Below the pieces are notes generated by a model. It made no database searches. It saw only the letters and a program-made list of their open reading frames with translations, and had not been told where the DNA came from. A stretch of 64,000 nucleotides of DNA, taken from positions 25,938,402 through 26,002,401 of the forward strand of contig NC_079426.1 in the NCBI RefSeq assembly GCF_026213295.1. The letters are read 5' to 3'. The translations under genes and the position numbers were made by a program. The stretch comes from Gadus chalcogrammus. Its lineage: Eukaryota; Chordata; Actinopteri; Gadiformes; Gadidae. Shown here in pieces: positions 30,776-39,952 of this stretch (within the stretch, counting starts at the first letter, position 1; every line of letters starts with the position of its first letter).

Positions 30776-31625
30776 TGTGAAATGGAAGCCCCTCCTTTTC
30801 ACGTACATAGGACGCTACCCGCAACACGTAAGATGAACAACATGCACACACGCATTCACACATCTGTTTATGTTGAGAATGACGCACGGTGCCGGCAACC
30901 GCGTCTCGTCATGAGACATATTGATCACAAACAACAAAACCTTTCAGTTACTTGCCTGTAAACATCCGCACAATCGGTTAGGTACCAGCCGATATGCTCC
31001 ATAACCCATTCTCTGCTGTTAACCCATACATTTTGCATTAAGCAAACAGACACTGACAGCCACACCCACTTCCTGGGACCCCAAACATTTTGAACCCCGG
31101 GCAACACGAGCACCTGGAAATGCAATCATTGCCTGATTGGGATGCAAGAATATCACTGTTTGTAAGGGGGACGGGGACGTTATTTGCTATTTTTAATTAT
31201 TATGGTATTTTGCATTTTGCAACATTGAACTTCATCATCAACATTCAAACTGTTAAGACGTTTTATGAAGTCTGTGGTCGAATATGATTTCATTATAAGA
31301 TAGGGTTAGGGTTAGGGTTATAAATGTATTATGGTACTTGGGGTTGTTGGAGGCATAGAGAGACGGCTTGCTGTGAGGCTGGTATATGTTCGGTGGTTCT
31401 CATGTTAATGGAACTTTGCAAGTGAGCAACCCTCTGGTTGATTTTTGGTTTTGATTATCAAAGTATTTTGTTTGGCTTTGCCATTTCACTTTTTCAAGCG
31501 TGGAAAATAAATCACAGTTTCTCACCTAACCTATGCTGCTGGCTGAATTTTTGTGGCGTACTCAAGATCTTCATTGCGTCCTAAGCGCTACATCCCGAAG
31601 TGGAAGTGAGTCGGGAGGCTCATTG
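30776..31625 (+). repeat. 3' LTR with insertion
   Basis: Collinear with the 5' LTR except for a ~105-bp insertion at about 31283-31388 containing TAGGGTTAGGGTTAGGG, and loss of the terminal TTCACA. Confidence 0.8.
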
Positions 31626-31815
31626 TGTAGTCTGTATAGACTGAAAATACAAAACTGAAGTTAAGGTATGTGTCTTTAGTACATGCTTATTATAGATGTG
31701 GTTGAAGAATTTTTTTTTTTTCTTTTGATTATGGTATGAATTATTAAATGGATAGGACTTGCTACAGTAAGCCTAGCACAGTAGTAACACAGTAGTAGCA
31801 AATGCATGTGTGTAC

Positions 31816-32554
31816 TAGGCCTGCAGCGGATTCGAATTGTATCCGAATCCGTTTGGTTCGTTTACCACAGTTCGGAGCATTCTGGAGATCCGCGGATTTC
31901 GGTTTCATGAAGGCATTGCCTTATGTAGCGTATTTTTCCTACTGTAGCCTACGTCCGATACAAAAGGGTGTTTAGGACCCAGCGGAATGCATTCTCTCCA
32001 GTGCTGCCCGAGCCAATGAGACTTTTCCCGCCCCTCCCTTCATCCTGTCAGCGTTCAAAACAAACTGGGCTTTTCAAGCGCACGATTCCTAAATTTAAAG
32101 AAATTAATTGATACAATTATATTCTAAATATACGGGAGATAAATACAAACGGGTGATAAGCGGGATAACGGCCTTCGAGGTCGACCGGTTCGATGGAAAT
32201 AATGGACAGGTAGAGGCAACTCTGGCTTCATGCTGCGCTCGTCGCCAGAGTTCTAAGCCTCGTCGGCCGTTATCCCTTACATGTTACACTCAGTGCACCA
32301 TGTTTTCAAATGCATTTAGGGGAACATTTATTGCACAAAAAAGCCTTGCAAGTTGTCTGATTGCAGTCAATTAACACATTGCAAATAGCCTGTGGGTCTC
32401 ATTCATTTTTGTGTTTCTCCCCCAAACCCTCCGTCAAAAAAAGTCTGCCTATTTACTATCACGGACATGATCCTAATCCGAACCGTATCCGAAACCGAGG
32501 CCCAAAACGGTTATCTGAACCGAACCGTGGACACACTGATCCGTTTCACCCCTA
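31816..32554. mobile_element. hAT-type MITE, copy 1 (739 bp)
   Basis: Begins TAGGCCTGCAGCGGATT and ends TTTCACCCCTA, flanked on both sides by GTGTGTAC (31808-31815 and 32555-32562). A near-identical copy is at 44850-45589. It contains a hairpin region (32162-32276) and an 88-codon frame (32108-32374) unchanged between copies. No transposase. Confidence 0.85.
32162..32276. repeat. Two-tier hairpin inside the MITE
   Basis: GGGATAACGGCC (32162-32173) pairs with GGCCGTTATCCC (32265-32276); inside it AACTCTGGC (32218-32226) pairs with GCCAGAGTT (32244-32252). The same arrangement is present at 45196-45310 in copy 2. Confidence 0.8.
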
Positions 32555-32630
32555 GTGTGTACACATGCGCACTCGCGCTTCGTGTGTCCCTTATTTACAT
32601 TTCTGATTGTTGGCAACCCTATACAGGTTG

Positions 32631-32912
32631 CGGGCGGCAGTAGCTCAGGAGGTAGAGCGGGTTGGCTGGTAACCTGAAGGTTGTTGGTTCGATCCCCGGC
32701 TCCTCCTAGCTGAGTGTCGAGGTGTCCTTGAGCAAGGCACCTAACCCTGACTGTTAGCTCCCGACGCGCTGGCTGTCGCCTTGCATGGCTGACTCCGCCG
32801 TCGGTGTGTGAATGTGTGTGTGAATGGTGAATGTGAGGCAATATTGTAAAGCACTTTGGGTGGCCAATGGTTAGATAAAGCGCTATATAAATGCAGTCCA
32901 TTTACATTTACA
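32631..32912 (+). repeat. tRNA-derived SINE with L2-like tail
   Basis: The head contains a pol III A box (TAGCTCAGGAG, from 32641) and B box (GGTTCGATCCC, 32686-32696). A central domain includes CTTGAGCAAGGCACCTAACC, then AAAGCACTTTGGGTGG and AGCGCTATATAAATGCAGTCC, the tail shared with L2 LINEs that would mobilise it. It is not a tRNA gene: the acceptor stem does not close. Confidence 0.85.
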
Positions 32913-33002
32913 GGGCTCACCATGCACGGTTGCGCAAACACATTTGTTCAACAGACTATCAAACCACATTACAAAGACGAAGTTCACCAAAGGGTAGGCT
33001 AC

Positions 33003-33500
33003 TTACAATTTCATCAGCAACAAAGCCAAGTCGGCGTCCGTTTTGCAGTCATCGGATTCCCTTACTTGACGCCATTCCGCAAAAGCTTGCCCTAGGTTCA
33101 CTCGTGTCTGGTCTCTTCTCTGGTCCAACTTTTTCTTATTCTCCTTCTGTTCCACCGACAGTCGCCTCTTGGGTCCCTTATCGGTCGATGGATCCATGAT
33201 GATTGTAACAATTGCCTCGCAACTGGCTGTTTATATACAGCCGGTGCCATGTTTGGGGGTGTGTCTGTGCCGTAAAGCATTTTCGAAACTACAATCTGAC
33301 TTCATTTTCGAGGCGCGATTGGATACTTCCGCTGCGTCACATCCGGATTGTGTCGGTCCGAACAGAGCAAGTTGCATGTTCGCTTTTTCCTTGGAGAAGC
33401 GACTTGGGGCAATGACACACCCACCAAACGACCCAGAAATCAGAATAATAATAATAATTAATGTAATTTTGGCTAAAAAAGTTGCATAGTGGACCTTTAA
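33003..33500 (-). mobile_element. 5' end of a TTAA-target transposon with first coding exon
   Basis: On the minus strand the block begins TTAA then AGGTCCACTATGCAAC at 33500, shows a TATA-like TGTATATAAACAG near 33230 and then ATG at 33197 encoding MDPSTDKGPKRRLSVEQKE and RVNLGQAFAEWRQVRESDD. The frame runs into GAAATT|GTAAGT, a good donor. A basic N-terminus followed by an RxxLxxxxFxxW segment occurs in fish transposon-associated proteins I cannot name exactly. It is inserted in an L2 fragment at TTAA. The other terminus was not identified. Confidence 0.5.
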
Positions 33501-33990
33501 GACTGTGCCTGAAAGGCCCACCCAGTTTTCTATCCTGTCCAGAAGTATTGTATGGTCTTCAGTGTGGAATGCAGCACTGAGGTCAAGTAGCATTAGTATT
33601 GAGGTTTTGCCAGAGTCTGTGTTAAGACGGATGTCGTTTACAACTTTAATAAGGGCGGTCTCTGTGCTGTGCAGGGGTTGAAATCCTGATTGGAAGGTGT
33701 CATAGCAACCACTTGATTCCAGGAAGTGATTAAGTTGCAGGAGGACCACTTTCTCAATGATTTTACTTATGAAGGGTAGATTTGATATTGGTCTGTAGTT
33801 GTTAATAATAGAGGCATCTAGGCTGCGCTTTTTTAAAAGGGGTTTAATAACTGCAGTTTTCAAAGCTTTTGGAAATTGCCTGACTGGAGAGAGTTGTTAA
33901 CTATCTGCAATATGTCTACTACTAGGCAGTCGAAAACATTCTTAACAAGATAAATTGAACCTCCCAAGTCCTCATTGATACCGTTTTTAG
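33501..33990 (-). pseudogene. L2-clade LINE reverse transcriptase fragment
   Basis: Minus strand reads KTAVIKPLLKKRSLDASI, INNYRPISNLPFISKI, ETALIKVVNDIRLNTDSG and LMLLDLSAAFHTEDH, closely matching the L2 element at 49540-49910. Here VD of the family AAFDTVDH reads TED and the first catalytic Asp is replaced by His. It is truncated at both sides. Confidence 0.8.
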
Positions 33991-34149
33991 AGTTTTTTTT
34001 GTTGTATACTTTATGTTATACTCCCATCAAGTTCACCAAGTGGCACGATTATATCATTATTGTCGTTGATGACAGAAGATGCATCTTCCTCAAAATGTAT
34101 GTATTTTAGATTTGGGCCGTAAAATAAAATACATTTGTTAGCTATCAAG

Positions 34150-34376
34150 GCTTGACAACATTTACATTTACATTTAGGGCATTTAGCAGACGCTTTTGTC
34201 CAAAGCGACTTACAATAAGTACATTTGTCGTAAGAAGTGCATAGAACCAAGTGCAAGTACAACAATCGCTAGGCCAACCGATTCCCCGTGTTACAGCAAT
34301 GATAGCAGCTACTGCAGTTGCTACACAAAGTACTATAATACAATGCAACACAATACAATACAATGTTGCTACACAG
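34150..34376. repeat. Dispersed repeat, part 1
   Basis: TTTACATTTAGGGCATTTAG onward, related to 26855-27078; it continues after the TTAA element at 35955-36115 (CAATGTACATTGGTGGCCAG). Confidence 0.6.
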
Positions 34377-34380
34377 TTAA

Positions 34381-35950
34381 AGGGACTCTCACCTTTGTTG
34401 CATTTTCACACTTTTTTTGGATAAGGTTAAATTGGTATTAATAAGGTAATGACACTCTAAAATGCATGACAGACCCACCAGGAGTAAAAACAAACAATTA
34501 TTTCACTCTCATAATATTTAGTGAAAACTTCAACCAATAAAATTCTTCGGACCGAAGGACCTTATTGGCCGACAGACATGTCTGTTTGCTGCATGGACAT
34601 ATAAGGTTTTCCGTCTGCTTCTTGTGGCGCATTCGGGCCCGCGTCATCAAGGCGCGTACTCAACTAGAGGGTTTGTTTTGATTCCACCGCAGACAGTAGC
34701 GAGTAGCGACCGTAGCGACTGACGATGGCAGATCAAAGTGGTCCACGGCGTACTGAAACTGCACCATTCAGTCCGATTAGGGGACTCATCTCGGACTCAG
34801 ACTCACAGAGTTACCCTCCTCTGGAGCCTCAGGAAGACCTCCAGACTGTTGGCCACCAACTGCACCATTCAGTCCGATTAGGGGACTCATCTCGGACTCG
34901 GACTCACAGAGTTACCCTCCTCTGGAGCCTCAGGAAGACCTCCAGACTGTTGGCCACCAACTGCACCATTCAGTCCGACAAGGGGACCCGATTCGGCCTC
35001 AGAAGCCAAGTGGTCCCGCTCCCCTGGATGATTCTCAGGACCTCCAGACCGTTGGCAACCAACCGCACCACTCAGTCCGATTAGGGGACCCGTTTCGGAC
35101 TCAGACGCAAAGTTGTCCCGCTACTCTGGAGCTCCAGGAAGACCTCCAGACCGTTGGCACCCAACCGCACCACTCAGTCCGATTACGGGACCCATTTCGG
35201 ACTCAGACGCGACGTTGTCCCGCTACTCTGGAGCTCCAGGAAGACCTCCAGACCGTTGGCACCCGACCGCACCACTCAGTCCGATTACGGGACCCATTTC
35301 GGACTCAGACGCGACGTTGTCCCGCTACTCTGGAGCTCCAGGAAGACCTCCAGACCGTTGGCACCCGACCGCACCACTCAGTCCGATTACGGGACCCATT
35401 TCGGACTCAGACGCGACGTTGTCCCGCTACTCTGGAGCTCCAGGAAGACCTCCAGACCGTTGGCAACCATCCGCCACACTCAGTCCGATTACGGGACCCA
35501 TTTCGGACTCAGACGCGACGTTGTCCCGCTAATCTGGAGCTCCAGGAAGACCTCCAGACCGTTGGCAAACAACCGCACCATTCAGTCCGATTAGGGGACC
35601 CATTTCGGCCTCAGACGCTACGTTGTCCCGCTACTCTGTTTGTAATGCTCATACACCTTTCTTATACTCAGTGGGACCACTGTCCTTCAACATGGGGCCT
35701 CAAAACGGTATCACACAAAGCCCATAAAATTACAGTGAGCCACCTGCTAAATTTCTTGTTTACTAGACCCCTGGTAGATATTATGACCCCTGGGAGTCTA
35801 AACACAACCCATGGGAGTCTAAACACAACCCATGGGAGTCTAGAACTTTTGTACGCTAAGTTTTGTACTCTTAGGGGGTGGGGCATTGGAGGAAGGCGGG
35901 ATGATTTGAATGTGCTGTAATTCTCAAATGCAACAAAGGTGAGAGTCCCT
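34381..35950. mobile_element. TTAA-target DNA transposon carrying a coding minisatellite
   Basis: Ends are 25-bp inverted repeats beginning AGGGACTCTCACCTTTGTTG. TTAA lies directly outside both (34377-34380 and 35951-35954), the target of piggyBac and Kolobok elements. There is no transposase. The interior holds a ~900-bp array of ~102-bp units starting in an ATG-initiated frame at 34725. Confidence 0.85.
34725..35640 (+). CDS. Repeat protein frame in ~102-bp minisatellite
   Basis: The array begins with two ~117-bp-spaced units and continues with ~102-bp (34-codon) units, nine or so in all. ATG at 34725 (MADQSGPRRTETAPFSPIRG) follows a GC-rich leader; this frame runs to 35084. In the homogeneous part one frame stays open from 35113 to 35532 with the unit LSRYSGAPGRPPDRWHPTAP and LSPITGPISDSDA. 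A second frame, 35154-35594, is also open through the array. Because the unit is a multiple of three, openness is easily kept and is weak evidence for translation. I recognise no family. Confidence 0.35.
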
Positions 35951-36117
35951 TTAAGTACTATAATACAATACAATGTACATTGGTGGCCAGAAGTGGGAGG
36001 GTGGCTATGCAGAGTCGAGGTGGACTCTGAACAGGTGAGTCTTGAGCCTTTTTCGGGAGATAGTGACAACAAACAGCACAATGCCAAAGTAAACACCAAC
36101 GGAAGTAGGTCATCCAT

Positions 36118-36477
36118 AATAGTCTGAATGAATCAATCACAAATTGTAGGTGATGGGATTATTTCTGTCAAACCACTAGAGCACTCTGTTAAAAACAATT
36201 AGTCTGATTTCTCCAGATTTGATTAACACTCATCTCATCTTTGCACTCTCTGGGCCCGAAGAGCAACCAGCACTGCCCTAATTAAAACATATACCCTGAG
36301 TCTTCTCCAAGCACGCTAATTAAAACATATAGCATCCTCCATCTTCAGAAATAAATTAATTATATTGTCTGATAAACTATCACTGAATGGCTGCCTAATT
36401 AAAATATACTGCCTTCAGTTGTCATTGCCTGCTAATTATAACATCTACCTCTCGATTCATATCTTGGTAATCTTAAA
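36118..36477. other. AT-rich spacer
   Basis: Several CTAATTAAAACATAT motifs recur (36285-36430). No gene. Confidence 0.4.
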
Positions 36478-36480
36478 CTG

Positions 36481-37242
36481 CCCTGGTGTCTCTTAAATCC
36501 CACGGCGTTTGGCGTGCATGTGTGTGCGTGCGTGTGTGTATGCGGTGTCCTGCTGTGGGTGTGTGTGTGGGGTGGACTCAGGGGGGGAGCAGGGGGGGGG
36601 CGACCGCCCCCCCCCTAATCATGCAAAACATGATTAGGTGCCCTCTAGGGTGCTCCTTCATACAATAAATTATGATGATGTGCCCTCTAGAACAAGAAAA
36701 TTCAATGATGTGCCTTAATGAGGGCCCTTATAGTACCCTTCTGGTGCCCTTTTAGTGCCCCCTTTAGAAGGGCACTATCAGGGTTCTAGAAGGGCACTAG
36801 AAGGGCACTAGAAGGGCACTAGAAGGACCAGACGGGCAGAAGGGCACTATCAGGGTACTAGAAGGGCACCAGATGGGCAGAAGGGCACTTGAAGGACCAG
36901 ACGGGCAGAAGGGGACTATCAGGGGATTAGAAGTACCAGACGGTCAGAAGGGGACTATCAGGGCACTAGAAGGGCACCAGACGGGCAGTAGGGCACTATC
37001 AGAGTACTAAAGGGGGCACTAAAAGGGCACCAGAAGGGGACTATAAGGGCACTCATTAAGGCACGTCATTGAATTTTCTTGTTCTAGAGGGCACATCATC
37101 ATAATGTATTGTATGAATGAGCACCCTTCGCCCCCCCCTGAGTCCACCCCACACACACACACACCCACAGCAGGACACCGCATACACACACGCACGCACA
37201 CACATGCACGCCAAACGCCGTGGGATTTAAGAGACACCAGGG
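36481..37242. mobile_element. 762-bp palindromic (foldback) element
   Basis: Arms of about 280 bp run from CCCTGGTGTCTCTTAAATCC inwards and are inverse copies, including the TGTGTGCGTGCGTG run and AATTCAATGATGTGCC. CTG flanks both ends (36478-36480, 37243-37245), a possible 3-bp duplication. The centre (36766-37010) is a tandem array of GAAGGGCACTATCAGGG-type units. Confidence 0.8.
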
Positions 37243-37423
37243 CTGACTGCTACGATGGAGAAATAAGCTATTGAGACGTGATATCCACTGAAAGAAAGGC
37301 TATGACAGCTCCAGCACATGGTCAACGGGAAAGCAACTAAGGAAAGCTATTGGAGACATTTAACTTGAAGATATATCTCCATTGGAGAAAACAGAAAGAG
37401 GCAATAGCAAGACAAAGAATCGT

Positions 37424-37425
<2 letters not shown>

Positions 37426-37492
<67 letters not shown>
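37426..37492 (+). repeat. (CT)n microsatellite
   Basis: About 33 CT dinucleotides, uninterrupted. Confidence 0.95.
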
Positions 37493-37495
<3 letters not shown>

Positions 37496-37712
37496 AGGAA
37501 CAGAGGATAAATAACCTGGTCTTTAATGAGCAGCGTGTCACAGTGCAACAGAGAGGAAATAGCAATCTCTCACTTCACTTTTTGTTCATCATTCTGTCTT
37601 TCTTTCTCCATCCCTTTCTGTCTCTCTCTTTTCTCTCTTTGGCTAAAGAACACATCACAACCTAGACCCACCCGCCAGACCCTGGTGCTTTACAGAGAAG
37701 TGATTTCAACTT

Positions 37713-38854
37713 TTAAACAGTTTCTGAGTGACTCTTGTATATTCTGTAATTGTTATTCATAGATCTGTCAGGGATGGGTGCGGGAGGAAGATCTCTGAAA
37801 AGATATTTGCGCCCCCAGAATAAGTTGAAATTGTCAATAAAGTCCCTTCCTCTTTCATTGCAGACTCTGGAAAGCCATGTATTCAGTGCAAGTAGACGAC
37901 TGAATCTGTTTATTCCCCTGTCAACTGTTGGTATGGGTCCACTGATGGAAGACTTGATGTGTATTTTGTCCAGTGTATCCAATAGATCAGTGTAATCCCT
38001 CTTCAGAAGTTCTGACTGTTCTCTTTGAATATCATTAAATCCTGCATGCACAATAATCTGTGAGATTTTGGGGTTTTCCAATATGATTTTGGCTAGTTTA
38101 TGGTTGATATCACTAACCATTCCATATGGGAAGATGCATGTTTTGATCTTCTTACCGGTTATATCCTTGATAGTTGAGTCTCCTATAATCAGAGTGTCTG
38201 GTTCATCTGCTTTCTCTGAGATGGGCCCTTGTTGGACGGTGGCAGACACACGCATGGCGACTGGTTGTTCCGTCTCTGTCCGCACTGTCCGTCCGGACGC
38301 ATCTCGGGGCTCAGGGGTGCATCGGTGGCAGGCGCGTTCGTGGACTCTTGAAGTGGCAAGAACCGGTTCTTCAGTGGCAGGGTTGAATTGAATGACGGGC
38401 TAATCCGGCTGATAACTTTAGCTTTGGGTAGCTTAGCATTTGGTGTTGAGTGAACTTGTTGATTCACTTTGGTATGTTGCTTTGGCTTAGCGCCGACTCT
38501 GTTCCAGTGAGACGCAGCTGGAACTGTCTCTCTCTTGTCCAGCTTCGGGAAGGATACAGTGTAGCTTTGATCATCTTGCTGTATCTGAGTGAGCTCAGCA
38601 AACTCACCCATCGGCACTGTATCCTGTGATAGTCCTTTGCATTTTTCTACTGCTGCTAGTCTCGTTTCAATTAAAGCCAATGTCTGTTTCAGTTTGGCGC
38701 AGTCTGTGCATTTCCCAGTCTCCGTGCCTGAGATATCCGAATACAGAGGCATGTTGGCGATAGGAAAGTCCAAGGCTTTTTCTGCGGTCTGATCCGGGAG
38801 TAAAAAGTGCCAAAATGTATTGTTGAATCGAGCGATTGAGGACGACGGAAACAA
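37713..38854 (-). pseudogene. LINE ORF1 with SGNH/GDSL esterase-like domain
   Basis: Two overlapping minus-strand frames must be joined by a frameshift near 38240. The first (38854-38189) opens with a Cys-containing coiled segment (KCTDCAKLKQTLALIETRLA). The second shows TLIIGDSTIKDI (catalytic Ser of the GDS block), IIVHAGFNDIQREQSELLKR (block III Asn), ISGPIPT and FSRLLALNTWLSRVCNERG, then FIDNFNLFWGRKYLFRDL. The final D-x-L-H-P motif is lost after RDL. Esterase domains of this type occur in ORF1 of CR1/L2-like LINEs of fish. No ORF2 follows directly. Confidence 0.75.
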
Positions 38855-38971
38855 ACTATATACTGTTAGGTAAATAAAATAAGATAAAGTAGATCTGAAC
38901 GATGAATTAAGTAGTTCTTTCCAATGCCCAGCGGAGCTTCGGGAAACATGACCTCTCTCCTTCCTCTCTCT

Positions 38972-39835
38972 CCTCCTCGTCTAGTGTGAAAAGGTATGTT
39001 TTGGGGGCAGATTTGAAAGAAGAGAGGGTTGGAGAGACTTTGATGTGGGAGGGGAGTGAATTCCAAAGGGTGGGGGCAGCAACTGAGAAGGCCCGATCAC
39101 CCCAAGTCCGTCGCTCAGTCCGTGGAACTTGTAGCAGGTTGGCAGAATTGGACCTGAGGAATCGGGAGGGGGCGTGGTGATGGAGGAGGTCGGCAAGGTA
39201 GGGGGGGGCTAGGCTGTTGAGGGCCTTGTAGGTGATGAGTAAGATTTTGTAGTTGATTCTGTGTTTAATTGGAAGCCAATGGAGTTCACGGAGGACAGGT
39301 GTGATGTGTTCTCTGGAGCGGGTACCAGTGAGGAGGCGTGCAGCTGAGTTCTGGACATATTGAAGTTTTTTGAGGACTTTGTTGGTGGTGCCGTAGAGAA
39401 GACCATTGCAGTAGTCAAGCCTGGATGAAATGAAAGCGTGGATGAGTGTCGCAGCAGCGGTAGTTGACAGGTTGGGGCGGAGGCGGGCGATGTTTCGGAG
39501 GTGGAAAAAGGCAGTTTTGGTAATATGGTTAACATGGGGGAGGAAGGAGAGAGTGGGGTCCAGGATAACTCCAGGTTACGGATTTTGGTGGAGGGGGTGA
39601 TGGTGGAGCCGTCAATGTTGAGGGTGAAGTTCAGAGTGGAGTGATTGAGGTCGTCAGGACCAATGATGAGGATTTCGGATTTGTTGGAGTTGAGTTTGAG
39701 AAAGCTGTTTTGCATCCAGGTCTTGATGTCAGTCAAACAGTTGGAGAGGGTTGAGAGGGTGGAAGGACTGATGGTTTTGGAGGGGAGGTAAAGCTGTGTG
39801 TCATCGGCGTAACAATGGAACTGGATAATTCTATA
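38972..39835 (-). pseudogene. L2-clade LINE ORF2, 3' part
   Basis: Minus strand reads FHCYADDTQLYLPSKT at the start (YADD catalytic box), then WMQNSFLKLNSNKSEILIIG, TKIRNLGV after a frameshift, and further family blocks (LDYCNGLLYGT, ARLLTGTR, HWLPIKHRINYKILL) across frames. It ends near FKSAPKTYLF. 5' truncated, as is usual for LINEs. It differs from the 48-51 kb L2, so it is another subfamily. Confidence 0.8.
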
Positions 39836-39952
39836 ATATACAATTATATTATATTATATACTATTATATATAGAGATCCGAGACTCGCAAACGGCAACAA
39901 TCACTTACTCCTCCATGCTGCAGTTCCCCCCGGACTGCACTGCACTGAGTTT

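Larger units (their letters stand above)
27079..31625 (+). mobile_element. Gmr1-like Ty3/gypsy LTR retrotransposon, decayed
   Basis: Two LTRs enclose an 18-bp primer binding site, gag, protease, an integrase remnant and RT/RNase H remnants. The order protease - integrase - RT/RNase H is that described for the Gmr1 group of deuterostome gypsy elements. Internal deletions removed most of RT and the middle of integrase, and gag has two adjacent stop codons, so the copy is dead. The 3' LTR carries a ~105-bp insertion with TTAGGG repeats and lacks its last bases. Confidence 0.8.

Noticed and set aside
27079..31625. Scrambled gypsy element created by rearrangement
   Set aside because: Integrase before RT is the normal order of the Gmr1 group and recurs in the second element, so only deletions need explaining.
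32641..32712. tRNA gene
   Set aside because: A and B boxes are present, but the acceptor stem does not pair and the sequence continues into a SINE body and LINE-type tail.
34725..35640. Conserved host protein gene
   Set aside because: The open frame follows from a unit length divisible by three and lies within TTAA-flanked inverted ends; kept only as a low-confidence repeat frame.
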